Source: Bryopsis sp. KO-2023 (Eukaryota > Chlorophyta > Ulvophyceae > Bryopsidales > Bryopsidaceae). Taken from it: 64,000 nucleotides of DNA. Position numbers and translations under genes: made by a program. Shown in pieces: positions 13,191 through 23,721 of the stretch. Each line of letters opens with the position of its first letter. Within the stretch, counting starts at the first letter, position 1. Where the stretch lies: assembly GCA_030272585.1 (NCBI GenBank), contig BSYQ01000012.1, positions 1,426,001-1,490,000 of the forward strand, written 5' to 3'. The notes beneath the pieces are model-generated. The model made no database searches. It was not told the DNA's origin and saw nothing but the letters and a program-made list of their open reading frames with translations.

Positions 13191-15299
13191 GGAACACTCT
13201 ATTATATGTAACTAAAGTTGAGTTTTGCAATTCGTCGAGCCGTTGTAACATTCGTGCAAGTTTTCCACCCAATCGACGCCTTCACTTTTCGTTTGTACGA
13301 AAGTATAGTAGTCTTCTAAGATCCTCTCGAACAAGTTTTTATGGATCTTTGTAATGAATCCGTTTTTATATATATCCGCATATATGTCGCCATCATTACA
13401 TCGGAATCACAATAAGTAGTACCTTGCGTCAAAGTCAAACTCCACACGTATTTCATTTTTAGTTTTGTGGTGTTATTCCATAATTGTTGCATACACCACA
13501 AGGTAGTGCATATTAGTTCTCGATCATCTGTCGGAGGAAAGGGCAATATCGTCCGGAAGGATATATGCTATTTGTTTTTTAACAATTTTGGTCAATCGCG
13601 ACAAAATGTCACGCAAGTATTCTTCACTCATAATACATGTTTTCCCAACGTTCGTAACCTACGCCATCGTGGTTTGAGCACAATTGCGAGATGGAGATAC
13701 TCGAGAATTACCATTTTAAAGTACTTGCAAGAAAAGAGGGTAATGTTATCCGCAAAGAGTACTAGATGTGTGTAATTGTGTTACAATCGGACGGTCGTAA
13801 CAAATTGAGTAAAAAGAGTGATGCAAGAGACGTACTCAAATAACGCCAGGTCTCTTGCAGTAAATATCTTGTGCAAATCGTCATCGATTCCAAAGCAAGT
13901 TAGTGTTCGATCATGCTTAATGATATGCCATATTCTCCTTGTCTTTGTCGAGCCATGGGCCATGGCAAGAATCAAGGGGTGACTTTGGATTCCGCCACCT
14001 GCTTTCCTTCTTGAAGTTGCATATGAACTTGCATTGCCTATCCCTCGGAATCCAAATCCTTTTAGTAGCAACCACGTATTCTTGAACTTTCCATGACGCA
14101 AAGGTGAGGGGTAATGGTCAGCTGGCTAAGAATCGGTTGTGGATCACGATGTCTCATCGTTACATCGTTACGATGAGACAGAGGAAAAGGAAGGAAAGGG
14201 GATTGTGGGTAGAGTTGTTTTCAAGCCGTAAAAACCTGAACGAGAACGACTTTTCAACGGGTGTTGTGTTTTCCTCATTTCCGCTTGTGATTGCATGGTG
14301 GCGTGACGTCTTTTGATGGGGGCATTACTGTCCGATTGCTTAGTTTGATCGCGGACGTCGACCAGTTCCTGCTTGCATTGACGGTGTGTTAGTGTGCGAG
14401 GGTCAAGGTTGGGATAGATCTCCAACCGAAATAAAAAAGTTTCTACAACCCTCTGATCACTATCCTTGCAATTCTCGCTAAGTACCCCAACCACCAAGCG
14501 AAACGCCTCATGCTAGAAACACATTCGAAACGCCACCAACCCATCTAACTGATTATCCCATACTAATCAACAGATGCCCGACCATTTTTCCCATCTATAA
14601 TTTTTAATGGGCCGTTGTGGTCGTACCAATTTTTTTGAGTATGTCACGGCAACGGCGTCGTTGCAACGGAAAGGGCCGTGATCACGGATGAGGGAGCGTT
14701 AACCTGCCTGTGACAACCGTTCCGAGGGAAGAACGGTGGGGGGAAATTGATAACAAGAACAGGAGTTTCACGGCCCGTTTTGGTTAACGGAAACCCGTTG
14801 CAATGGAACGCATCTCAAATTGTGGGACATGCATGGGATGTGTAGGTAGTACCTACTAGCAGAGCTACGTCAACCACGTTTTGGCGGACCCTTTTAATAG
14901 CGGTCCCAACATTGTTGCTTGTTCACTTTCGTCTCTCAAGCTATGGTTTTTGTTAGAAGTTATATTGCGTATTGAGAAAACAAGAACTCTTTCGTCTTTG
15001 AAGAGAAGATGATATTGTTCTACAAACGTTCGTTTTGTATACAACCCAGGCCAACACTCAACGCAATATTGTAGTACATGCAATACCACTCCGAACCTCA
15101 CTACTTCACTACAGCACTACATCAGTACATTAGCCCATCTTGCTATCGCCATTCTTGTCCGAGTTATCAGTTTTCACTACTAGCGCTAGCAGTGAAAATT
15201 GCTTCCACGTTTTTCATTCCACGCCAATAGGCAAGAAGATTTCAGACCTGATTTTTTGAAGGATTGTCATCAAGACAGGTATGAATATTCATTGAACAA
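13191..15299. other. Unrecognised stretch with one hairpin and one GGCCCGTT-type inverted repeat
   Basis: No gene could be supported. 14151-14179 is a hairpin with a perfect 10-bp stem (GTCTCATCGT/ACGATGAGAC). Between about 14660 and 14805, TTGCAACGG and GGGCCGTGA on the left are matched in inverse order by TCACGGCCC and CCCGTTGCAA on the right. This looks like a small, old foldback element whose borders I could not define. Confidence 0.35.
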
Positions 15300-15890
15300 T
15301 GCGACAAAAAATGAAGTAATAATTTTTGAAGACTCCTAGTATCTCACTCATGTGGAGGTAATTTTCGCTTTTCGGTAGAATAGTCTTTTCTACAACATTA
15401 TGGCCGGTAGATAGAAAACTAGATTTTTCGAGCTCATTAGATGCCAGTGGTGGGTTGCACATGACAAACCCCTGTTCCGTGCATCGCACATCTGTGCAGC
15501 TTCTGTGCACCCTGTGTTATTCTGTCCTGTGGAGCGACATTCTGCACTGCACAAAACTTCACAGGCACAGCATAGAATCTGCACAAAAACTGCACAGAAC
15601 TGCACAGAAACTGCATAGAACTGCACGGAACCGCACAGACCGTGCCTGTGTTGTGCTGTGCAGTCTTCGCATCTGTACGGCATAGGTCTGACTTGTGCCG
15701 CGTACAGAACCTTTGTGCATGGGGGTCTCAGCCCACTTCTGTTAGATGCATTGGAGATAAATTCACACCTGTTAAGGATTCTTAGGAAAAAATTCCGATC
15801 CCATTTGATCCTACCCTCTCGTAATGCCAATCCAAAGTTGAGGCATTCTGCTAGCTTTTGCGAGTTTTTTCCACATTTGTTCTAAACGGA
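15300..15890 (+). repeat. Repeat X, copy A (about 300 bp, split by a hAT element)
   Basis: The left part starts GACAAAAAATGAAGTAA and includes CTACAACATTATGGCCGG; the right part runs from GCATTGGAGATAAATTC to GCGAGTTTTTTCC. The same sequence in the same order occurs at 22525-22662 plus 39947-40070 (copy B). The nature of X is unknown and no coding frame is shared. It is interrupted by the hAT element at 15445-15741. Confidence 0.75.
15445..15741. mobile_element. Non-autonomous hAT element, 297 bp
   Basis: The ends are CAGTGGTGGG and its near-complement CCCACTTCTG. They are flanked by an exact 8-bp duplication TTAGATGC (15437-15444 and 15742-15749). A CAG start and an 8-bp duplication are diagnostic of the hAT superfamily. 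The interior has no coding capacity and is packed with TGCACAG/CTGTGCA motifs in both orientations, likely subterminal transposase-binding repeats. A second member of the family is in repeat X copy B. Confidence 0.85.
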
Positions 15891-16149
15891 TTATATATAA
15901 ACTAGAACTTGTGCATTTCATTACAAAAATGATAAGACATCATTTAAACAATCCAAGATGTGGAAAAAAAGTAAATTACATCTCAATTTATGCACAACCT
16001 CATCCATTTTTTTGGACGTGCTCTAACAAGAGAATATTGTCGCCGTTGTCCTTTCTTTGCTTGAGGTGGTGCAATGACTCCTTGGACGTGCTTGGAGAAA
16101 CAAACCGATTTGTTGGACGTTGAGGAGCACAACCTGTGCTACCCATGAC

Positions 16150-17493
16150 CAGACCTGGGTGCCGACCCGTTGGACCGGACCGGACCGGCAACCACTTTCT
16201 GGACCGGATTTGACCTTTCTTAGACAGGTCAAATCCGGTCTGGAAAGGTCAAATCCGGTCCAAGAAAGGTCAAATCCGGTCTAGTAAAGGCCACCTTTTC
16301 TAGACCGGATTTAACCTTTCTGGACCGGATTTGACCTTTCCAGACAGGTTGTCGCCTGTCTAGTACGGTCATACTCGTGTGACCTGTTTTAGACCGGTGT
16401 GACCCTGTTTTAGACCGATGTGACGCCCAATATGACCTGTTTTAGACCGACTCCAAGTCGGTCTGGACAGGTGGGCCGCCTGTCCAGACCGACCTGGCAC
16501 CTGTCTAGAACAGGTCACACAATTAAGCACTTTTTAATGTGTTAATCGACTGAGAACTGATTCAATTGATTAAAGAACAAAGTATTATTTATTATATACA
16601 TTTTTAATGCATGAATGACGTGAGCCAAGCCCACCAGCCACCGACTAGAGGGAGTCGGTCGACTCAAGGAGGATTCGAACCCGGGTTGGCTAAGCCCGAG
16701 TCGAAGACACTATCGCTAGTGGACCCCACCACAGGGACGCTCAAAAGGGGGCCGTTACTTTTAAGTACCCGTTTAATTTTCCAAAATTAAACGGGTACTT
16801 AAAAGTAACGGCCCCCTTTTGAGCGTCCCTGTGGTGGGGTCCACTAGCGATAGTGTCTTCGACTCGGGCTTAGCCAACCCGGGTTCGAATCCTCCTTGAG
16901 TCGACCGACTCCCTCTAGTCGGTGGCTGGTGGGCTTGGCTCACGTCATTCATGCATTAAAAATGTATATAATAAATAATACTTTGTTCTTTAATCAATTG
17001 AATCAGTTCCCAATCGATTGATACACAATTAGCACGTTAAAAGTGCTTAATTGTGCGACCTGTTCTAGACAGGCTCCAGGTCGGTCTGGACAGGCAGCCC
17101 ACCTGTCCAGACCGACCTGGAGCCGGTCTAAAACAGGAGAACAACCCTGTCAAGACAGGGTCGTTCCGGTTTTAGACAGGTCACATCGCCGGTCTAATAA
17201 AGGCGAAATGTGGGTGTGACCTGTCTAAAAACGGAAAATCTGTCAGAAAACCGGTCCAGATTTCTGCAGATTTCCGAGGTTGACTGGACCGGAGTGGACA
17301 GGACCGGACAGGTCACAACCTGTCCGGTCTTGAAAGGACCGGCGTTTTTTCGTTGGACCGGACAGGACCGGACAGGTCAGCCGGTCCATGGACAGGTTGG
17401 ACCGGACAGGACCGGACAGGTCAGCCGGTCCATGGACAGGTTGGACCGGACCGGACCGGTTTTTCGCTGCCGGTCCGGTCGGGCCCAGGTCTG
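16150..17493. mobile_element. Foldback hAT element, 1344 bp
   Basis: The ends are CAGACCTGGG and the exact complement CCCAGGTCTG, flanked by the 8-bp duplication CCCATGAC (16142-16149 and 17494-17501): the hAT signature. Almost the whole element is an inverted repeat. The inner arms (about 16558-16780 and 16783-17008) are near-perfect around a centre at 16781-16782; the outer arms are built from GACCGG/CCGGTC-type units. There is no transposase. Each inner arm has tRNA-like RNA polymerase III boxes: TAGCGATAGTG at 16845-16855 and GGTTCGAATCC at 16882-16892, with the complementary pair at 16708-16718 and 16671-16681. It sits inside the PiggyBac-like transposase remnant and is therefore younger than it. 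Confidence 0.88.
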
Positions 17494-18391
17494 CCCATGA
17501 CACCCACCACAAACAAAACTGGTCTTTTTGTGGCAGAATTCACGTGCAAATTGATTCCCGGCGGAAACGAGCAAATGATCATCGAAATTCGCCTCATTAG
17601 ATTCCTCATTCAATTGATCGAAGGCATAATCATCATAAAGTGACGATCGTCTCGATGTTCGAGCTTCATCCCACCAAGATTATCAAGTAGCTGCATTTCA
17701 AGTTCATGATGCAAAGCATTCGGCTTCACCTCAGAATCCCTCCACAGTTTCCAAGCAAGCGTCACTTGGGAAAAATGAAATCAAGCCCACCAGAAAAGTG
17801 TCGAATTCGCCAATTACCCGTTCTTTTAACGTCTTCCGAGGGTATCAAACCTTGGTGATTCAAAGCATCCACAGCTTGCATTTTTCCCTTGTAAGGTGCA
17901 ACTCGGGCGATAATTGAATAACTTTCAACTTTCCTCACCACTTTTGTACCGTCCAATCTTGTGCGACACTCTGCCCTCCACAATTCTTGCAGTGCTTGCA
18001 GATGCAACCATCAACATTGCATGCAGGTGGTGCCAACCTACTACCAACAAAGGCATCCCCTTCCATACCTTTCCGCCCATTCATATCTTTGAGTAAATCC
18101 GTTTCAGGGAAAAAATAATGCCCCATTTTTCACATTCAAGATTGAATATAATCAGTGATCAAGCAAAGCGGCATCACTCATCACTGACCCGAACCAAGAG
18201 TCAGCAATCAAAACCCTATGTGATCCATGATAAGGCTTTGTCAATCGAAGTGTTCCGGCAACCGTAGCTTTGTATCTATCGGCAAACTCTTTCTTTCCCT
18301 TTTCTTCCTTCCCTTCTTGAACTTCCAAACGCAAAACACATTTGGAAATTGAGTAGCGTAATACTTTCAGCTCCAACCCCAAAGGTTGGAG

Positions 18392-18394
<3 letters not shown>

Positions 18395-18441
<47 letters not shown>
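18395..18441. repeat. (CA)n microsatellite
   Basis: About 23 uninterrupted CA units inside the transposase remnant. On the minus strand they would read as a Val-Cys run, which interrupts the DDE core and marks expansion after inactivation. Confidence 0.95.
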
Positions 18442-19205
18442 AGTCCCACGAATCCCGGTTTACAAGTAATAAGAATGTCAACAAGAGCGAGTGGGTCCCA
18501 ATTTGGGACTCCCAAACTGCATGCCCCAAACTCTGGGTCTAATCAGTCCGACATATGAATCCCACATGCGTCAGCCACCCTTGTCTCAACCCCAGACTAC
18601 CTCGTAGCCTCCTCTAGCGCTCAAAATACTAACAATTCCGCCTCATGTTCTTGTCTTCCTTTTTTTATCACTGCCTCTCCCGTAGGAATGGTGGTAGCGT
18701 AAAAGTGATATAAGCCGTTGTGCTTATACCCTCCCACCTTGACTCGGGTGCGCCATGTGGGATGGACGTTCCTTAATTGACTTTTCATCATCAGAAAGCT
18801 TTCCCGGGAACCTCCGGCATCTTTCGATTTTTCCGGGATTAAGGATTTACCATTACAACAACATTTATATAGTCTCCTCAATCCTTGCACTACCTCCTTT
18901 CGATACCACAGCAAGTAGTGCAGTCCATCCCTTTTTTGTTTTTCTTCAAGCCAAGCTTGAAAGATACTTCGTTTTCAAGAATGTGACCACCTTCGATTCG
19001 CTCTTTGTTTTTTTTTCTTCCATTTCCTTTCTCCTGAGCTTTGAATATTCTTTGCAACTCTCGCACGTCTTCATATTTTCGGGAAAAGGGTCGCAAAAGA
19101 ACTTTTTGCATCGACTGCACTGAAACTCTGTATCTTCCATTTCCAAAACCGAACGGACGGAGAGAGTAAGGATGGGATGTGAGAACGTCGAAAACCTCAA
19201 GCTGT

Positions 19206-19343
19206 CTCGGTCGTCGACGCTGCGTCGCGGAGCTTCAGAGGGTCAAACGAGCAACGATGTGACGTGAAGACGTCGAAAAGTTTTCGACGAAAACAACGTT
19301 CGTGGCTTGGTCGTCGACGTTACGTCGCGGAGCCTGAGAGGGT
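19206..19343 (+). repeat. Direct repeat, about 100-bp period
   Basis: CTCGGTCGTCGACGCTGCG at 19206 recurs as CTTGGTCGTCGACGTTACG at 19306, each followed by TCGCGGAGC...GAGAGGGT. It lies between the transposase N-terminus and the CACTA element and may be subterminal repeats of the PiggyBac-like element. Confidence 0.65.
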
Positions 19344-19376
19344 GCATGCACTTGGGTGATTTCTGTGCGTGCAAGT

Positions 19377-21532
19377 CACTAGTAAAAAAACGGCCAAGAT
19401 ACACGGTTTTTTAAGTACATGAAACAACACGGTTTGCTAGGGTTTCGTGTCCCAGGAGCATACACGTTTTGGGAAAGAAAACACGGTTTTTGAGTGTGCC
19501 ATGGCAACATACACAGTTTGTGACGTCCGGAACGCTTGCATACACGATTTTGAAAACCGTGTATGTGCATACACGATTTGGGAAAGAAAACACGGTTTTT
19601 GTAGTGCGACATCGAAACATACACGGTTTCACATATCGCACGAAGAGCAATTTCATTGCAATGGAATTATGAAATAATGTACAAAAATACTCACAATTCA
19701 CAAATTTGTCATATTTTGAAACCACCAGGAGTCGGACCTGCAAGCCCCCCATCTGGGGATAATTTCTATATCAATTTATTTACATTAATTAAATTGAATC
19801 AAAATAAAGAGGAAAAAAATCAAAATGGAATCCACAAAAAAAACTAAACTATTTGTGCTCCTGGACGCTTTTTCATTGCCTCCCTATATTCCCAGCAATA
19901 CTGGCCCCCTTCTGATACATCCCCTTCGCAAGGCCCACTGACAAAGCTTCTTCATGCTGGCTGGGCAAAGACTTTTCACAACAGCTCCCTCTTTATGCTA
20001 AATATTGAAATCTTATTCCCTCACCCTCTCAATACTAAACATTGAAATCTTATTCCCTCACGGGATAGAGAATCAATGTGGTTTTCTTTCTTCCCCAATC
20101 CTCCAAACTGCAACTCACTCGAGCCCCCAAATGTCGGGCTCTCATGTGCAAAGCAAAACAATGAATGAGCAAAATTAAAGAGAGGATCGGCACTTTTCTT
20201 TCTTTTCAGCACGGAATAGCATTGTTTCTAAACTTGGTGGTTTTGAAATTGATGGCAGCGATATTGCACAGAAAATCACAGTTGTGTAAGAAAGGATTTT
20301 TTACATGTTGCAATGTGAGAGGCGTTGGGGTCATATGATTCATTCATATGCTCTGTTGCACCAATGTCTGCATCATCCACATCACACCTGCATTTTCTTT
20401 GCAAACAAGAAATCCAATCTCCTGGCGCTGTCGTAGCTGGGGGAAAGACCACATGGTTGCTTCAGATTTCAAGGATGAACATTTGAAGGAAATCATACAC
20501 ACACTAGTTGGACACAGGCATGTGTAACGACCCTGCCCTGCAGATCGCTTTTTCCACTCAAGTCCACCGAAGACTGCGACCCTGCCGGTCTGCCAGTCTG
20601 AAACTGCCGTTCTATTGAACGACCATGGGAGAAACACTTGAACCTAGCAAGGTTCAAGGGGAGATCAGGCTCCAAACTAAGGTTACAAGAATGTCCAAGC
20701 CCCAACAACTTATACCGTTTCTTCCAACCCTGATCCAAACTGATCCTAAGCCATAACATCAGTCTGCATCAGTGTTGCAGACCATCAAACTATCAAGTCC
20801 CTTTCAGTCCCCTTTCATTCATGCAGGCTCAGTTCGCTTACACGATACTGCGGTCCTGACTCTGCCACCTAAGGCCTTCTAGAACCTTGTGCCTGCCAGC
20901 TCTGCAACTCACGTTCTGCAGCGCTGCCAGCACCTGTCTGTCGTCAGCAAGCCTACCAGCCTGACTACTCTGCCATTCCATCAGTCTGCCAATCTGCTGA
21001 CTGCCAGTCTATCAGTCTGCAGGTCTAAAGGAACTGAACCATTCCTGCTTCTGCCGAATCATAGCAGTCAACCTGCAGTCTAATCTGTCAGCTCCATCAC
21101 TGCCAGTCTGCAAGCCTGCAGGTCTGCCTGAATCTCCTTTGATTCCGCCGAATCCTTACACTCCGGTTCTGTATGCGTGCTGCGCACAGCCTGCGCGTTC
21201 AACTCGGCCGCCGCACACCAAAAAGAAACGATTTTTTACAAGTGAAATGTTCAACAAGACATCGTAAATCCACAACAAAATTTGTCATGCACTCACCCTT
21301 CTTGAACATCGTCGCATTCTCGCTTCACCAGAATACACGATGCTGCATACACAATTTTCTATCCGGATACACGGTTTCTGACGACCTTGCATACACACTG
21401 TCTTCAGATACACGGTTTTTTCAGGAGATACACGATTTTTCCCGAATATACACGATTTCGAAGTGCACAAGCACGATTTCGAAAGGATACACGATTTTAA
21501 AACCGTGTATCTTGGCCGTTTTTTTACTAGTG
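19377..21532. mobile_element. Non-autonomous CACTA (EnSpm) element
   Basis: The left end is CACTAGTAAAAAAACGGCCA and the right end is its exact complement at 21513-21532. They are flanked by the 3-bp duplication AGT (19374-19376 and 21533-21535). CACTA termini with a 3-bp duplication define the superfamily. The first and last ~250 bp hold many copies of ATACACGGTTTT/ATACACGATTTT in both orientations, the usual subterminal transposase-binding array. No transposase is visible inside. About 0.64 kb of the 2.16 kb is a solo LTR (20523-21160) inserted later. Confidence 0.88.
20523..21160 (+). mobile_element. LTR family S copy, solo, 638 bp
   Basis: It starts TGTAACGACC and ends ATCCTTACA, with the family's central block (GGTTACAAGAATG, GATCCAAACTGATCC, ATCAGTCTGCATCAGTG). 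It is longer than its relatives because of CTGCCAGTCTG-type units. I saw no matching 5-bp flanking duplication (GCATG against CTCCG). It is nested in the CACTA element and is a fossil. Confidence 0.65.
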
Positions 21533-22018
21533 AGTGGACTTGGATGCTGACGTCGGCCAGTCTGACTTTTTTGCACGCAATCGGGTGGATATGGTACCAT
21601 ACCCAAAACGACAGGAACATGGACAGCCATGGCCATGGGGACTCGCCAAGAACTAAGTCGATACGCGACTTGGAAGCACGTTTGCATATGTTGGAAGGGG
21701 CGCCTTCTCAAGATCGAGTGCAAGAGGGTGAAAGTCAAGCACGCGGAGGGGCGTTGTGGCCGTTGCAACGGCGCACAACTCTGGTAACGATCTTCACCAC
21801 CTCACCCCACTTTCTGTTTCAAACTTCATATTTTTTCCCAAAATCTTGCACAGACTTTTCTTGTGACTTGAATATATTGGGAAGAAAAAATGAAATCAAA
21901 ATTCAAACATTACATCCTAATGCACGCCTCCTATCTCCTTCTTAGGAATCTGTGTCGCAGAAACAGCGCTTTAAGTCTCTTCCACATTTTTCTTTCCACG
22001 ACGCTTAGAATGTATAGT

Positions 22019-22467
22019 TGTAGCGAATCAGGGTTTCTGACAGCTCTGCAGTACGTCAGCAGGCTTGCTGACAGTCCTGCAGTACTTGGAATAGGAGTTT
22101 GGATGCCCTGAGGCAGCATACAGTCAGTCAGAGTGTGCTGGCAGTGAAGTAGTACGTGGACTACTGAGCTGGCAGCTAGAATGTTCTAGAAGGTCGCTCA
22201 GCACCACAGGAATGGCCGTGGGGCTGAGCTGGGCTCTGATTGAAAGGACTGCAAGGTCTGATGCCTTGCAGCATTGATGCAGACTGATGTTACAGCCTAT
22301 GATTAGTTAGGATCAAGGCTGATCGGGTATTCTATAAGTTCTTGGGGTTTGAACGTTCTTGTAACCTTACTTTGGGATTGAACTCCCTTTGTCTCGCTTC
22401 CAAGTCGTCTATTCTTTCCCTCCAAGCCGTTTCAGGCTTGCAGCCCACAATAGCGAGATTCACTACA
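22019..22467 (-). mobile_element. Solo LTR, 449 bp (LTR family S, inverted)
   Basis: It starts TGTAGCG and ends CACTACA with a 5-bp duplication ATAGT on each side (22014-22018 and 22468-22472). Read on the minus strand it shares the GGTTACAAGAAC block and ATCAGTCTGCATCAATGCTG with the other two copies. It has no internal region and is a fossil. Confidence 0.82.
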
Positions 22468-22906
22468 ATAGTTTCTCTTTCATTTTTGGATTGTGTTTTG
22501 AAAAGACCAAAATATATGGTGTGACAAAAAATGAAGTAAAAAAATTTTTTAAAGACTCCTAGTACCTCACTCCTGTGGAGGTAATTTTAGCTTGCTGCAG
22601 AATTGTCTTGTCTACAACATTATGGCCGGTAGCTAAGAAACTAGATTTTCCGAGCTCATGATCAGTGATGGGCCGCACAGAACAGGTTCTGTACGGATCT
22701 GTGCAGCCTGTGCTGTCCTGTTTTGTTTTGCGAAATTCCAGGACAGACTGTCTGTTCTGTGCACAGGGTCAGACCTGTGCTGCACAGGCGCACATACTGC
22801 ACAGAACAACACAGAATCCGCACAGACTGTGCGCAGACCATGCACAGACTCTGCACAGACCCGGTCTGTGCTGTTCTGTGCAGTCTGTGGACCCGTGCAG
22901 CACAGG

Positions 22907-23179
22907 TGTTATAAACCTCTCTCTCCTAGGAAAATAACCTCCCAGCGCCCTTCCTTGAAGTCCCTTTAACCCATCAAACCCCCACTCCTTGATGGGACCC
23001 TTGAGATGACAGGGATCACCTCAGGGCGAGACACCTGGGCTTGCTATGAGTCATCCTTTCAGCACACGTGCTATAATGATCTCATGGACCTTAAGCATAT
23101 GACTAGAGCCATGTTAGTGCCCACGACTAACCCTTGAGCTCTAGTAGTGCATAGACATACTCGGCGTACACTTATAACA
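22907..23179 (-). repeat. Ty3-A LTR (3' LTR)
   Basis: 273 bp, TGTTATAAACC...CTTATAACA, with a short TGTTATAA/TTATAACA inverted end. It is bordered inside by the polypurine tract (CCCCCTCCCTG on the + strand, 23183-23193). Confidence 0.9.
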
Positions 23180-23328
23180 GTGCCCCCTCCCTGATGTGAA
23201 GCCGCCCTCGGCTTTACTAGGGAATCAAATGCTGATTGGCATCAAGCAAAAGATAGCTGTCTTTTGACATTTGCACTTTCAGAGAAAGAAGATCATCATC
23301 ATCCAGTGGCCTACTGTGATATGATGTC

Positions 23329-23655
23329 TCAAACCTTCGCTTTTGATCTTCTACGGATCGTGCGAGGTACTACAGTCGACTGTTCTTGCGATTGGTGAAA
23401 TGCATCAACCAATTCCTTTGCATGCAAGACATTTTCTTCGGGTTTCCAAGAGTTATGTTCATGGCCATAACCAAGCCACTTCACAAGGTATTCTGTATGG
23501 CATTTCTTCCCTCTGCGTCGCTCTCTGCGATCAAGAATGCGCTCAACCTCCCACTCCAGATCTCCCTCGATCTCAACAGGTGGTGGTGGTTGTACAGTTC
23601 CTTTAGCCCAATATGGCTTTAACAGTGAAGCATGGAACACCGGATGTATGGGCAA
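23329..23655 (-). CDS. Ty3-A chromodomain segment
   Basis: Begins with the post-integrase HPVFHASLLKPY motif and continues with a chromodomain: EVERILDRRERR, then YLVKWLGYGHEHNSWKP and ENVLHAKELVDAF. Chromodomains at the integrase C-terminus define chromoviruses and in the family direct insertion toward marked chromatin. It lies just downstream of the pol reading frame. Confidence 0.85.
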   Translation of the reverse strand: MPIHPVFHASLLKPYWAKGTVQPPPPVEIEGDLEWEVERILDRRERRRGKKCHTEYLVKWLGYGHEHNSWKPEENVLHAKELVDAFHQSQEQSTVVPRTIRRRSKAKV

Positions 23656-23721
23656 AGTTGCAGGAAGCTTCAGCTTGAATGCAACCTCATTTATTTCACG
23701 CTCAATTGGGAAAGGTCCTAC

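Larger units (their letters stand above)
15983..19140 (-). pseudogene. PiggyBac-like (DDE_Tnp_1_7) transposase, decayed
   Basis: Read on the minus strand from an ATG at 19140. The N-terminus has a CxxC...CxxC finger (FQCSRCKKFF, then TCESC). At about 18400-18152 the DDE core reads GLELKVLRYSISKCVLRLE, LRLTKPYHGSHRVL and IADSWFGSV; the D of ADSWF is a catalytic-type Asp. Further on come YFFPETDLLKD, a NALHHE segment and a C-terminal Cys-rich tail KTSFVCGGCHG, which resumes beyond a hAT insertion as LCSSTSNKSVCFSKH and ends near 15983. Frames change several times, an in-frame TAG follows CHG, and a CA microsatellite has expanded inside the core, so it is dead. TTAA-type termini were not identified. 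The family assignment rests on the core and tail. Confidence 0.65.

Noticed and set aside
16671-16892. A tRNA gene in the foldback element
   Set aside because: A-box and B-box matches exist, but the acceptor and T stems do not pair, so only promoter-like boxes are claimed.
18276-18529. Val-Cys repeat proteins
   Set aside because: They are translations of the CA microsatellite in a dead transposase.
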